55,870 nucleotides of DNA from Candidatus Pacebacteria bacterium UBA1364. Lineage in GTDB: Bacteria > Patescibacteriota > Microgenomatia > UBA1400 > PJMF01. Below, one piece after another: positions 35,815-43,354 of the stretch. Both the position numbers and the translations under genes were made by a program. Position 1 is the first letter of the stretch; the number at the start of each line of letters is the position of its first letter. The stretch spans positions 1 through 55,870 of the forward strand of contig DBRQ01000009.1 of NCBI GenBank assembly GCA_002306345.1. Direction: 5' to 3'. The notes under the pieces are model-generated. The model was given only the letters and a program-made list of their open reading frames with translations, had not been told where the DNA came from and made no database searches.

Positions 35815-35896
35815 GGAAGGGTCGCATAGTGGCTATTGCATCAGCCTCGAAAACTGACGCCTTCGGGCACCGCGGGTTCGAGTCCCGCCCCTTCCG
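35815..35896 (+). tRNA. tRNA-Ser(CGA), left boundary of the island
   Basis: Acceptor GGAAGGG/CCCTTCC, anticodon loop CTCGAAA with anticodon CGA at 35848-35850, long variable arm with GCC-TTC-GGGC, T-arm GCGGG-TTCGAGT-CCCGC, discriminator G as expected for Ser. CCA is not encoded. The 3' end remains a complete gene after the presumed integration. Confidence 0.93.
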
Positions 35897-35898
35897 CA
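35874..35898 (+). other. Candidate left attachment site (3' end of tRNA-Ser)
   Basis: The T-arm and 3' acceptor strand match 54144-54168 in 20 of 25 ungapped positions (GGGTTC-AG-CCC-CC-TTCCGCA shared), and 35885-35898 matches 54320-54333 in 13 of 14. Confidence 0.5.
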
Positions 35899-36059
35899 AG
35901 TATCGATTTTTTCTGGATAGACCCGTTTATTTGCTGTATTAGGTTGATGTGCCCCACTTCTTTTCTTCTAAATTTACCAGATGCGAGTTTTAGAGCCTGT
36001 AATAAATAAGATAAATTGTTATTAGACAAAAACAATGCTACCCATTCAAGGAAAAAGTT

Positions 36060-36269
36060 TTATTTTTTTGGTTTTAGTAAGAAATACAATCCAAATAGTG
36101 GGGCGGAGATTGCCAGAAAATAATAAGCTCTATTGAAGAAATATGCTGAGTAACACTCCAATCTATTTTCATTAGGGGTAGAGATTTTGCAATCTGGAGT
36201 ACTTGCTACTAATACGCAAGTTAATAATATAAATATTAAAAATACAATAATTTTTTGTGCTTTATTCAT
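36060..36269 (-). CDS. Small two-helix membrane protein, 69 aa
   Basis: Two hydrophobic helices (about residues 7-22 and 46-64), with a Cys-containing loop between (TPDCKISTPNENRLECYS). The family is not recognised. It is divergent from the secreted-protein gene at 36348, and a 12-bp inverted repeat lies between the two. First gene of the island next to tRNA-Ser. Confidence 0.55.
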   Translation of the reverse strand: MNKAQKIIVFLIFILLTCVLVASTPDCKISTPNENRLECYSAYFFNRAYYFLAISAPLFGLYFLLKPKK

Positions 36270-36280
36270 GTTATTTTTTC

Positions 36281-36313
36281 ACTATATTAAAACTCTTGAT
36301 ATTTTAATATAGT
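36281..36313. repeat. 12-bp inverted repeat in a divergent intergenic region
   Basis: ACTATATTAAAA and TTTTAATATAGT flank a 9-nt spacer between the divergent genes at 36269 and 36348; it could be an operator shared by both. Confidence 0.5.
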
Positions 36314-36347
36314 ATTAATTGATATATAAAAGCAAATGAAATAATTT

Positions 36348-36971
36348 ATGAAAAAAGGATTTTTTGTCATAGCGTTTTTATTTATTTTTCAATCTTTTTT
36401 TCTTTATAGAGAATTCTCAATCAATCATAAATTAAATAAAACCTTAGAACAGAATTATCCAGTTCAATCACAATCAGTTTGTGATTCTGTTCTAAATATT
36501 TATAAACCTGAGTCAGTTACTGTCTACGATGGTAAACCTGCAAAAGTTGATTTTGATTCAATGCCTGAACTAAGAAACTTTTACACGCTTATAACAGAAG
36601 AAGCTTCTAAAGGTCCAAATTTTGCAGGACACTTTACTTTTATTCAATGGGGATGTGGTACAAGTTGTCTAAGTTATGCAATTGTTGATGCTATTAGTGG
36701 AAAAATAGTTCTATTTAAACCAGTATTAGAAAATTCTATTCCTTCATATAATGTGAATAGCAGACTCTTAACTTTTAATGAAAAAGATGAATTCAGACAT
36801 CTAGAAGGCAAAAATTTTAAAGAGATTATAAATCTTATGGATATAGAATCTGGAAAATTAAGAGAATATTATGAGTTTCTTGAAGAAGAAAGTGGCAAAA
36901 CTTGGTTATATAGACTATGTTCAGAAAATGTTTTAGACGGTATTTATTCATTAGATGAAATTAATTTATAG
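36348..36971 (+). CDS. Secreted or membrane-anchored hypothetical protein, 207 aa
   Basis: An N-terminal hydrophobic segment (residues 4-20) acts as signal or anchor. The rest is one domain with FAGHFTFIQWGCGTSCLSY followed by AIVDAISGKIV. I know this Gly-Cys-Gly-Thr-x-Cys pattern from an uncharacterised exported family, but no function is established. Three or four cysteines suggest a disulfide-stabilised fold. The gene ends in TAG and its 3' end overlaps the recombinase gene by 11 nt. Confidence 0.65.
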   Translation: MKKGFFVIAFLFIFQSFFLYREFSINHKLNKTLEQNYPVQSQSVCDSVLNIYKPESVTVYDGKPAKVDFDSMPELRNFYTLITEEASKGPNFAGHFTFIQWGCGTSCLSYAIVDAISGKIVLFKPVLENSIPSYNVNSRLLTFNEKDEFRHLEGKNFKEIINLMDIESGKLREYYEFLEEESGKTWLYRLCSENVLDGIYSLDEINL

Positions 36972-38283
36972 CAATTATATGTTTTGGGTTTTGTAATATA
37001 CTGATTACCCTATCTTTCAAAACAAACTTTGTTTTCAGACAAGATAATATTTGTTGTCGGTCACTACTTGAACCGGTTTTTAAAATATGTTCTAGATAAG
37101 TTTTAGCCATTTCTGTGTTTCTTGGTTTTACAGCAGATAATTCAAATTCTTCTAAGTTGCCTGACAGATATTCTTGATGAAGAACTTCAGACCTTAATTT
37201 ATGAAATCTTTCAATATCGTTTTTAATTTGTTGGGTAATTTTTGCTTCATCGATTTTAATTTTTGGTATAAGGTTGAGTAGTTGAGCAATTAAATCTTGC
37301 TCAGTAATATATGGTTCATCACAGTCGTAATCTACGGTTCTAGTGCAGTGATAGTAGATATAAGAAGCTTCTCCTCCATATTTTAATTTCTTGTGTTTTT
37401 CTTCTGGAATAACTTGAGCTCCACATCTGCCACATGTGCAAATTCCTCTAAAACCATAGCCATTTTTCTTCCAAGTTTTAGGAGTAGTAATTAGCTGTCT
37501 TTGCACTTTCATAAATAAATCATGAGAAATTAAAGGTTCATGAGTGCCTTTATATAAAACTCCGCTAAATTCAAATTCACCGTAATAGAAACTATTCTTT
37601 AAGGTGGCATAGATCTTGCTTAGAGCTAATTGTTTACCTGATCTTGTAGTAAAACCTATTCTATCTAGCCACCGCTTAACCATCCTTCCTGAGTAATGTT
37701 CATTACCAACTTTTTCAAAAATTTGAATAACAAAAGGAGCTCTTTCTTTATCAATAATAATTTCTCTAATGCGATCATTTTTCATAATATTAAGATATCC
37801 AAGTGGAGCATACCCTGGTCTGATCCCCATTTCGCATTTGGCTTTAAGCCCACGTTTAACATTGACTCCACGATTGTCATTTTCTAGTTTTGCCTGAGAG
37901 CAGAGAATCATTAATAAGAATTTCTCATTAGGACTATTGGTGAAGCTTTGTGAGTAGGTTTGAATTTTGAGCAGCTTTCCTTGGTCCATAAGGTCTACCA
38001 GTGAGCCAAGATCTCCAGCATTTCTACTTAATCTATCGGGAGCCCAAGTCAGGATAGCATTGTATTTTTCTTCTTTAATTTCCTTAAGGATTTCGACGAA
38101 TAGAGGGCGGGATCCTGAAGCTTTAGCAGAATGGCTTTCACGCTTTGTTTCAACAACGTCAATGCTCTCACGTTTAGCCAGAGTCAACATCTCTTTAATC
38201 TGAGAATCAATTGACATGGTTTGTCGCTCGTCCGATTCAGAAGATTTACGGGCATATAGGCAATATTTTAGTTTTTCTTGCAT
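36961..38283 (-). CDS. Large serine recombinase (resolvase/invertase family integrase)
   Basis: Site-specific recombinase of about 440 aa. The catalytic domain begins YCLYARKSSESDERQ with the nucleophile Ser at residue 14 (Y-x-R-x-S pattern) and contains ILTWAPDRLSRN. Next come the recombinase domain (MGIRPGYAPLGYL, FYYGEFEF) and a zinc ribbon (CTCGRCGAQVIPE with a later C-x4 region near YHCTRTVDYDCDE), then a coiled tail. ATG 38283 is chosen because GAAGG lies 5 nt before it; the frame also opens at TTG 38295. It likely catalysed integration of the island. A CCTTCA-AGTAAG-TGAAGG dyad overlaps the ribosome site. Confidence 0.92.
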   Translation of the reverse strand: MQEKLKYCLYARKSSESDERQTMSIDSQIKEMLTLAKRESIDVVETKRESHSAKASGSRPLFVEILKEIKEEKYNAILTWAPDRLSRNAGDLGSLVDLMDQGKLLKIQTYSQSFTNSPNEKFLLMILCSQAKLENDNRGVNVKRGLKAKCEMGIRPGYAPLGYLNIMKNDRIREIIIDKERAPFVIQIFEKVGNEHYSGRMVKRWLDRIGFTTRSGKQLALSKIYATLKNSFYYGEFEFSGVLYKGTHEPLISHDLFMKVQRQLITTPKTWKKNGYGFRGICTCGRCGAQVIPEEKHKKLKYGGEASYIYYHCTRTVDYDCDEPYITEQDLIAQLLNLIPKIKIDEAKITQQIKNDIERFHKLRSEVLHQEYLSGNLEEFELSAVKPRNTEMAKTYLEHILKTGSSSDRQQILSCLKTKFVLKDRVISILQNPKHIIAIN

Positions 38284-38357
38284 AGTTTCCTTCAAGTAAG
38301 TGAAGGTACCGCAAAGAATTTAGAAGTCTATTGCCAATTTATAATAACTTAAAGATG

Positions 38358-38386
38358 TTGACATAGTTAGTTACAGATAGTAATAA
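38358..38386 (+). promoter_or_regulatory. Promoter with consensus -35
   Basis: TTGACA, 17 nt, TAATAA; the -10 ends 8 nt before ATG 38395. Confidence 0.65.
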
Positions 38387-38394
38387 TAAAATAT

Positions 38395-39150
38395 ATGAGC
38401 GATCAAAACGAAAACAATTTTTTTACACCAATACTAAGTGCAATATCGGGGATTGGTGCGATTGTTACTTCTGTTAGTCCAATCATATTTTCAAAAAACA
38501 ACATATTCCCCATTTTTATAGATCCTGAATTGACTACTTTTGCTTCAATAATAGCTGTCGTTATAGTGATTATTACTATATGGATGACGTCATCTATTAG
38601 TGCAATTATGTTGTTTAACAACAAGGGCAACCCAGCAAGCTTTAATTTGAAACTAATAATTATGTTTCTATTAAGTTTAGTGTTTTTTTATTTGATGAAT
38701 GTGTTGGTTAAGTTAAACGCAATAAGTATCCCTATAGCTTCTCTGCTTCAACTTTTGTCTTACCTGCTAGCTTTTCTATTTTTAGCTATGATAGTTGGGT
38801 TTTTATTGAGAGATTCCATAAATAATTCCAAGAGGGAACAGATAGAGGCTACTAAAATGGACAGAATAAAAGAATTATTAATCAAAACAGGCCTAATTAA
38901 GTTGAACTTTAAACTTCTTTCTATAGAAAACTATGTTCCTCAACAAGGAGAGTTTTCAAGATTTGGAAGTAAACAAATTAGAGCGTTAATAGATGGGAAA
39001 GAGTATTATTTAATAGCATCTAGCGATTTTTCTCTTTTGCAACACTCTGCAGAAATACCAAAACAAGCAACTATTGTAGCGGCAAATGTTGCGACAGCAA
39101 ACCCTTCTACAGTAACAAAAAAACCAAAAGTTCTTTTAAAAAAGTCCTAA
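38395..39150 (+). CDS. Integral membrane protein of unknown function, 251 aa
   Basis: Four or so hydrophobic helices in the first 150 residues (for example FASIIAVVIVIITIWM and LIIMFLLSLVFFYLM), then a soluble C-terminal domain with DRIKELLIKTGLIK and SKQIRALIDGKEYYLIAS, ending in a Lys-rich tail. No family recognised. It has a full promoter of its own and overlaps the terminase gene's stop by 4 nt. In its place beside the recombinase and packaging genes it could be an accessory or exclusion factor; that is speculation. Confidence 0.65.
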   Translation: MSDQNENNFFTPILSAISGIGAIVTSVSPIIFSKNNIFPIFIDPELTTFASIIAVVIVIITIWMTSSISAIMLFNNKGNPASFNLKLIIMFLLSLVFFYLMNVLVKLNAISIPIASLLQLLSYLLAFLFLAMIVGFLLRDSINNSKREQIEATKMDRIKELLIKTGLIKLNFKLLSIENYVPQQGEFSRFGSKQIRALIDGKEYYLIASSDFSLLQHSAEIPKQATIVAANVATANPSTVTKKPKVLLKKS

Positions 39151-40568
39151 ATAAAATCAATAATTGGCAAAGTTTCTTTTAGCGATTCTCTATATTCAGC
39201 ACAAGCCATAGTAAAAGCATCTACCAAATCATTTGGACCATCGGGGCTGAATTCAATTAGTTGCAGAATTAGCTCTTCAGCTCCATTCCTTGGAAATAAA
39301 ACTTGAGCATTCTTGATTTGATTAGAGGCAGCCCATAATCTAGTGGTTTTATCCTGTCCTTTAGTGGTTTTACCTATTACTGGAAGTTTACGCGCATCTA
39401 GTTCATCAATTAATCCTGATTGTTGTGCAGCTTTTTCAACAATAATCTTTGTCGCACAGCCTTTATTAAAAGAGTGGTAAAGTGACTCAATGTAACCATT
39501 TAATTGAGGAGCATTTAATCTGCCATTAAATGGTTCTGGGTGGATGTACATTGTTTTTTGATCATTAAAATTATAAATTGAAGCACAAATGATGCCACTT
39601 TTATCAGATCTTTCTGTTGTAGTAAAAGCTGGGTCAACACTAATTAATTTACCAGCCAAATAACGATCATCTGGAAGCTGATCATAATATTGAATCCAAC
39701 TTGGCTTAATAATTTGTTCTTTGCTATTAATAGCTTTTAGTAAGTACTCTCTAGCAAAATCAATTTCAGTCATGGAATTTCTTAATTTATCGATTGCTTG
39801 TTGATTTGGGTATTTATTTTTCCACAAACATTGATCATCTTTGTCTATAAGCGGGTATTCTCTGTATATCCCAGTTCTTTTTCCATTTAAAATTGATTGC
39901 TTTAATCTCATCATTGCCGAATCTCTGTGAACTAGATTGCCAATAAAAATATATGAGGTGTCAGGAGAACCCACTGGAATTAACTCACCATTAACGAACT
40001 CCCACAATTTCTCTCTTTGCTCTAATATTCTGGCTGATTGCACATCTTCAATATCGTCAGCAATAACAAGATCTGGTCGGTAAGCTCCATGCCTAATTCC
40101 ACGAATACTTTCACTTACTGAGACAGCGGAAATTCTAGCTTTTTGGTTTCTTAAAACTAAACTACTTGAATTCCACTCACTAGTTTCTGCTGTAATAAAT
40201 GGACCAAAATCATTTATTAATAATTCGTTACTTTCTAGTTCTTGCCTAATGTTATACAAGGTTTGGTTGGCTCGGCTCTGGTTTTGACTCACAACCACAA
40301 TAAACTTCTTTTTTTCTGTACAAATAACTTGCCATAAAGGCAACATCAAGGTACATAACGTTGATTTAGCACTACCCCTAAAAGCCACAATACAAGAGAA
40401 ACTTGGCTCGTCACTCGTAATCAACCTAATAATTTCTCGATGAAAAGCTGGCGTTTTGTATTGTAGGAAGTGACTAAAATATATAGCTATAAAATACTCA
40501 AAGCTTTGTTTTGCTAGTTCTTTTCTAGTTGTACGATTGTTTAATAACTCAGCCATTTGTTTTTGCAT
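39147..40568 (-). CDS. Phage terminase large subunit
   Basis: ATPase-nuclease that packages DNA into phage heads, 473 aa. The ATPase has Walker A FRGSAKST (63-70) and Walker B DLVIADDIED. The RNase H-like nuclease has ISVDPAFTTTERSDKSGI (first Asp near residue 312), KIIVEKAAQQSGL and NDLVDAF near the C-terminus, the usual acidic triad. It starts within the end of the HTH gene (20-nt overlap), preceded by AAGGAG at 6-nt spacing. Ends in TAG. No portal, capsid or tail gene follows, so it belongs to a remnant or satellite-type element. Confidence 0.9.
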   Translation of the reverse strand: MQKQMAELLNNRTTRKELAKQSFEYFIAIYFSHFLQYKTPAFHREIIRLITSDEPSFSCIVAFRGSAKSTLCTLMLPLWQVICTEKKKFIVVVSQNQSRANQTLYNIRQELESNELLINDFGPFITAETSEWNSSSLVLRNQKARISAVSVSESIRGIRHGAYRPDLVIADDIEDVQSARILEQREKLWEFVNGELIPVGSPDTSYIFIGNLVHRDSAMMRLKQSILNGKRTGIYREYPLIDKDDQCLWKNKYPNQQAIDKLRNSMTEIDFAREYLLKAINSKEQIIKPSWIQYYDQLPDDRYLAGKLISVDPAFTTTERSDKSGIICASIYNFNDQKTMYIHPEPFNGRLNAPQLNGYIESLYHSFNKGCATKIIVEKAAQQSGLIDELDARKLPVIGKTTKGQDKTTRLWAASNQIKNAQVLFPRNGAEELILQLIEFSPDGPNDLVDAFTMACAEYRESLKETLPIIDFI

Positions 40569-40950
40569 CTTTTTCTCCTTGTAATAGCTCTAATGCCAAC
40601 ATAATTTTTTCTTGTTGCTCCTTAGATAAATTTTCTTGATTGTTAACACCACTTAATTCCACTTTGGTTCTATAATCTGGATGGTTGTGTTTAAGCCAGA
40701 AGCTAATTGCCTGAAAGCGTTTGTCTTTAATTGAAGAGATAAGTTGTGATTCGGCTAGATCATTCACTAATGATTTGCCATCCTGCAGAGAATCCCGAGC
40801 TTCTCTAGCGAACTCTTCGTTTTGACACCATCGATAGAAGGTGGCTCTACTGACGCCTGCTTTTTCACAAGCAATTTGGACAATTGGCGTTTTACGCAAT
40901 TGCTCTATTAGACGTTGCTGGTCGGATTTGATTCTTTCTTCGATACTCAT
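40549..40950 (-). CDS. HTH protein, probable terminase small subunit
   Basis: A 133 aa protein. An N-terminal helix-turn-helix (IVQIACEKAGVSRATFYRWC) is followed by EFAREARDSLQDGKSLVND, LISSIKDKRFQAISFWLKHN and a coiled C-terminus. This resembles the small phage DNA-binding proteins that lie before terminase large subunits. Its start overlaps the stop of the ParB-methyltransferase gene as ATGA, and its end overlaps terL. The three minus-strand genes form one translation-coupled unit. Confidence 0.75.
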   Translation of the reverse strand: MSIEERIKSDQQRLIEQLRKTPIVQIACEKAGVSRATFYRWCQNEEFAREARDSLQDGKSLVNDLAESQLISSIKDKRFQAISFWLKHNHPDYRTKVELSGVNNQENLSKEQQEKIMLALELLQGEKDAKTNG

Positions 40951-42278
40951 AAGATTCTTTCTGCCTTTAGACCAGTGAGTTTCTCCCAGCGTTTGCGAAT
41001 AACCTCAGCGTAAGTAGGGCATTTTTCCATTACAAAACAGCGACGCTTTAATTTAGCTGCCGCAATTAAGGTTGAACCACTGCCACCGAAGGGTTCAAAG
41101 AGTAGATCTCCACGCTTAGTTAGAACTTTAATGTAGGGAATAAGAATCTCAATCGGTTTGGTGCCAAAGACTACTCCCTGACCAGAACTCTTTTCATCGG
41201 AAGCATTGAACTCAATAAAGTCAGTGGGCTGAATCTTTTTGCCTTTATCGTAGCCTTCCCATTGTGGTTTACCTGAGATGGCATAGAGGGCGGTTTCATA
41301 TTCTTCTTGCAAGCCATCAACTTCCTCACTTAAGTTGTAGGGCACATCAGCATCTTGAGAAGCTCCAACCATAGCAATGTCATGTTTGCTAAAGAATTTG
41401 TACTTAGCACTAAAACCTTGGTGGCGATTGGGTATGTGCCAAACAAGCATGTTTTTAACTTTCCAATGTTTTTCCATCTCCGCCCAGATGGTGCGTAGGT
41501 TTTTCCAGTTTTCGTAGACAATGATAGAGAAGTGTTCAGCTTGAACTTTAGCAACGTTATCCATCCACAGTTCTGTAAAATTGTCTGGTAGAGAGTCGGT
41601 CATTAAATACTTGCGATCTCTTTTATATCCAAACCCCTCGGTTGGTTTACCATGTTTTTGTTTACCGTGAAGATAGTCCAAAATATATGGAGGATCGGTC
41701 AAACATAGGTCTACTTTTTCTTCAGCAATTAGCTTTAAAACGTCTGGCTCATTTGTAGAATCGCCAATCATCAGTTTATTTTCGCCCAACTGATAAACTT
41801 CGCCAGTTTTCATGGTAATCTCAGAAATTTGTAGCTTAGCTAATTCTTTTTTAAGATCGAATTCTTCAGGAGTCTCTAGATCAAAGTCGAAGATACTATC
41901 AATTTCTTCACTGGTAAACCCAACGTCGCTGAGCATTTCTTCAGAGAATTCTTTAAGTAAATCGTAATCCCACTCTCCAGTAGCTCGGTTGAGTCTAAGG
42001 TTTAAGTCTTTCTCTTTTTCAATGTCAGGAATATTAAGAAAGATAACTGGCACCTCAGCAAAGCCAAGCTCTTTGGCAGCGGCTAATCTCATGTGTCCAC
42101 CAATGAGGGTATTTTTTCTCTCAGGAGCACAGTTGGCGATTAGTGGATCTACCAAACCATGTCTAGTAATGCTTTCTTTAAGCCTTTCTAGAGCGTCTTT
42201 ATCCCATTTTCTTGGGTTATAGGTGGCTGAGTTAAGCTCCTCAATTTTGATTTGTACTACATCAAGCTTGTTGTTCAT
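40947..42278 (-). CDS. ParB-like nuclease domain fused to a DNA methyltransferase
   Basis: A 443 aa protein. Residues 1 to about 90 are a ParB/Srx-type domain (YNPRKWDKDALERLKESI, GLVDPLI, IGGHMRLAAAKELG). A linker leads to an N6-adenine or N4-cytosine methyltransferase: LCLTDPPYILDYL (catalytic DPPY near 195) and LFEPFGGSGSTLIAAAKL (SAM motif I, near 395), the order of beta-class enzymes. This fusion is common in phages and mobile elements and usually works without a cognate restriction enzyme, protecting the element's own DNA. It heads the packaging unit. The target sequence is unknown. Confidence 0.9.
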   Translation of the reverse strand: MNNKLDVVQIKIEELNSATYNPRKWDKDALERLKESITRHGLVDPLIANCAPERKNTLIGGHMRLAAAKELGFAEVPVIFLNIPDIEKEKDLNLRLNRATGEWDYDLLKEFSEEMLSDVGFTSEEIDSIFDFDLETPEEFDLKKELAKLQISEITMKTGEVYQLGENKLMIGDSTNEPDVLKLIAEEKVDLCLTDPPYILDYLHGKQKHGKPTEGFGYKRDRKYLMTDSLPDNFTELWMDNVAKVQAEHFSIIVYENWKNLRTIWAEMEKHWKVKNMLVWHIPNRHQGFSAKYKFFSKHDIAMVGASQDADVPYNLSEEVDGLQEEYETALYAISGKPQWEGYDKGKKIQPTDFIEFNASDEKSSGQGVVFGTKPIEILIPYIKVLTKRGDLLFEPFGGSGSTLIAAAKLKRRCFVMEKCPTYAEVIRKRWEKLTGLKAERIL

Positions 42279-42392
42279 AAGCTTTCTTTCTTCAAAAAGG
42301 TATTCAAATATTATTATTTAGATCAAAAAGTACCCTTTAATAATATTTTACTGATTTTGCATAAATTTTTTCTAAATTGCTCATCACAAACA

Positions 42393-42420
42393 AAAACCCC
42401 GCCTGTTTAAGCGGGGTTTT
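42393..42420. terminator. Bidirectional rho-independent terminator
   Basis: AAAACCCCGC and GCGGGGTTTT form a 10-bp GC-rich stem around CTGTTTAA. It lies 24 nt after the stop of the OB-fold gene (minus strand) and upstream of the ParB-methyltransferase gene. Confidence 0.85.
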
Positions 42421-42443
42421 AGAAGTTTTTACTTTAAGAATCT

Positions 42444-42935
42444 TTATTCAACGATCTGGCAGTCTTTGATCATAATGATGCCTAGACTTTGTTCGTTAAC
42501 TTTACCCTTTACCATAACAATCTGATCATTGGCTACATTAAGCAGGTCTTCTTTATTTTTGAAGAAGCATTGTATGCTTGTGCCTGTATAAAGGTTACCG
42601 ACACTGCTTGGTCTTACCATAATAAATGGGTTACCAGTAATATCTTCAGAGATGTTGGCAATTTTACCTTTTAACTGAACACCTTTGCCTTTATATTGGT
42701 TTTCTGCCGATAGCTGATTGGTGTCAAAAGCTTCTATAAACTTGGTAATATCTACTTCTTGGTAAGTTAGTTCTGTCTCAGCTGTTTTTTGCTCAGCATT
42801 AGAGCTATTTGAAGTAGAACTTTTGTCTGAAGAGCCGTTTGATCCAGCAATGGCAATGACTACAATAATAGCCAGTATTACTGTTAATACTTTATGTCTG
42901 GCAAACCAGTTCTTCTTTTTTTCTGGTTCTGGCAT
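42444..42935 (-). CDS. Membrane-anchored OB-fold protein (tRNA_anti-like)
   Basis: A 163 aa protein with a basic head, one membrane helix (residues about 14-30), a Ser/Asn-rich linker (GSNGSSDKSSTSNSSN) and an outward OB-fold domain. KYKGKGVQLKGKIANISED, SIQCFFKNKED and DQIVMVKGKVNEQSLG match the tRNA_anti-like family, usually annotated as hypothetical lipoprotein-like proteins. Ligand unknown. AAAGGA lies 5 nt before the ATG. It is terminated by the GC-rich hairpin after its stop. Confidence 0.75.
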   Translation of the reverse strand: MPEPEKKKNWFARHKVLTVILAIIVVIAIAGSNGSSDKSSTSNSSNAEQKTAETELTYQEVDITKFIEAFDTNQLSAENQYKGKGVQLKGKIANISEDITGNPFIMVRPSSVGNLYTGTSIQCFFKNKEDLLNVANDQIVMVKGKVNEQSLGIIMIKDCQIVE

Positions 42936-43042
42936 GGTTTTCCTTTCTTTTTTTAATTACTGAACCAATATTACCGCAACTACTCTAATAATGCTACAAG
43001 GAGAAGCTGTAAATCAGAGCTGTTTGCAAAGACAATGGATAC

Positions 43043-43270
43043 GTGGGAACAGCACTCAATACTACTAGCTTACATAGAGAATTTGGTAATAAGATCCAAC
43101 AGCTTCGTAAACAAAGAGGTTTGTCACAAGAAGATTTGGCATTTAAGGTTGGCGTAGATAGAAGCTATATGGGTTTTATTGAGCGTGGCGAAAAGAATGC
43201 AACCTTAGACAAAATTATCAAAATAGCTAAAGCTTTTAATATTAAAGTTAGAGATTTGTTTGATTTTTGA
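43043..43270 (+). CDS. XRE-family helix-turn-helix regulator
   Basis: A 75 aa Cro/C1-type DNA-binding protein: QQLRKQRGLSQEDLAFKVGV, then RSYMGFIERGEKNATL (recognition helix and following turn) and KIIKIAKAFNIKVRDLF. The start at GTG 43043 is tentative; the HTH begins about 15 residues in. It lies 85 nt before the four-gene helicase-HEPN operon on the same strand and is the obvious candidate to control it, as XRE regulators often do for defence cassettes. The 60 nt after its stop contain the operon's extended -10 box. Confidence 0.85.
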   Translation: MGTALNTTSLHREFGNKIQQLRKQRGLSQEDLAFKVGVDRSYMGFIERGEKNATLDKIIKIAKAFNIKVRDLFDF

Positions 43271-43334
43271 GTTTTCCTATTTTGTTTACTTATACAAGAT
43301 TTTTCAACCTTTTTTGTTTGTGGACTGTAAGGTG

Positions 43335-43343
43335 TGCTATTAT
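43335..43343 (+). promoter_or_regulatory. Extended -10 box for the helicase-HEPN operon
   Basis: TGC plus TATTAT, ending 11 nt before ATG 43355; it favours that ATG over the upstream codon at 43334. Confidence 0.5.
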
Positions 43344-43354
43344 CTATACAAATA

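Noticed and set aside
35841..36035. Minus-strand ORF ending AGLEPAVPEGVSFRG
   Set aside because: It is the antisense of tRNA-Ser; this peptide is a well-known false call over tRNA-Ser genes.
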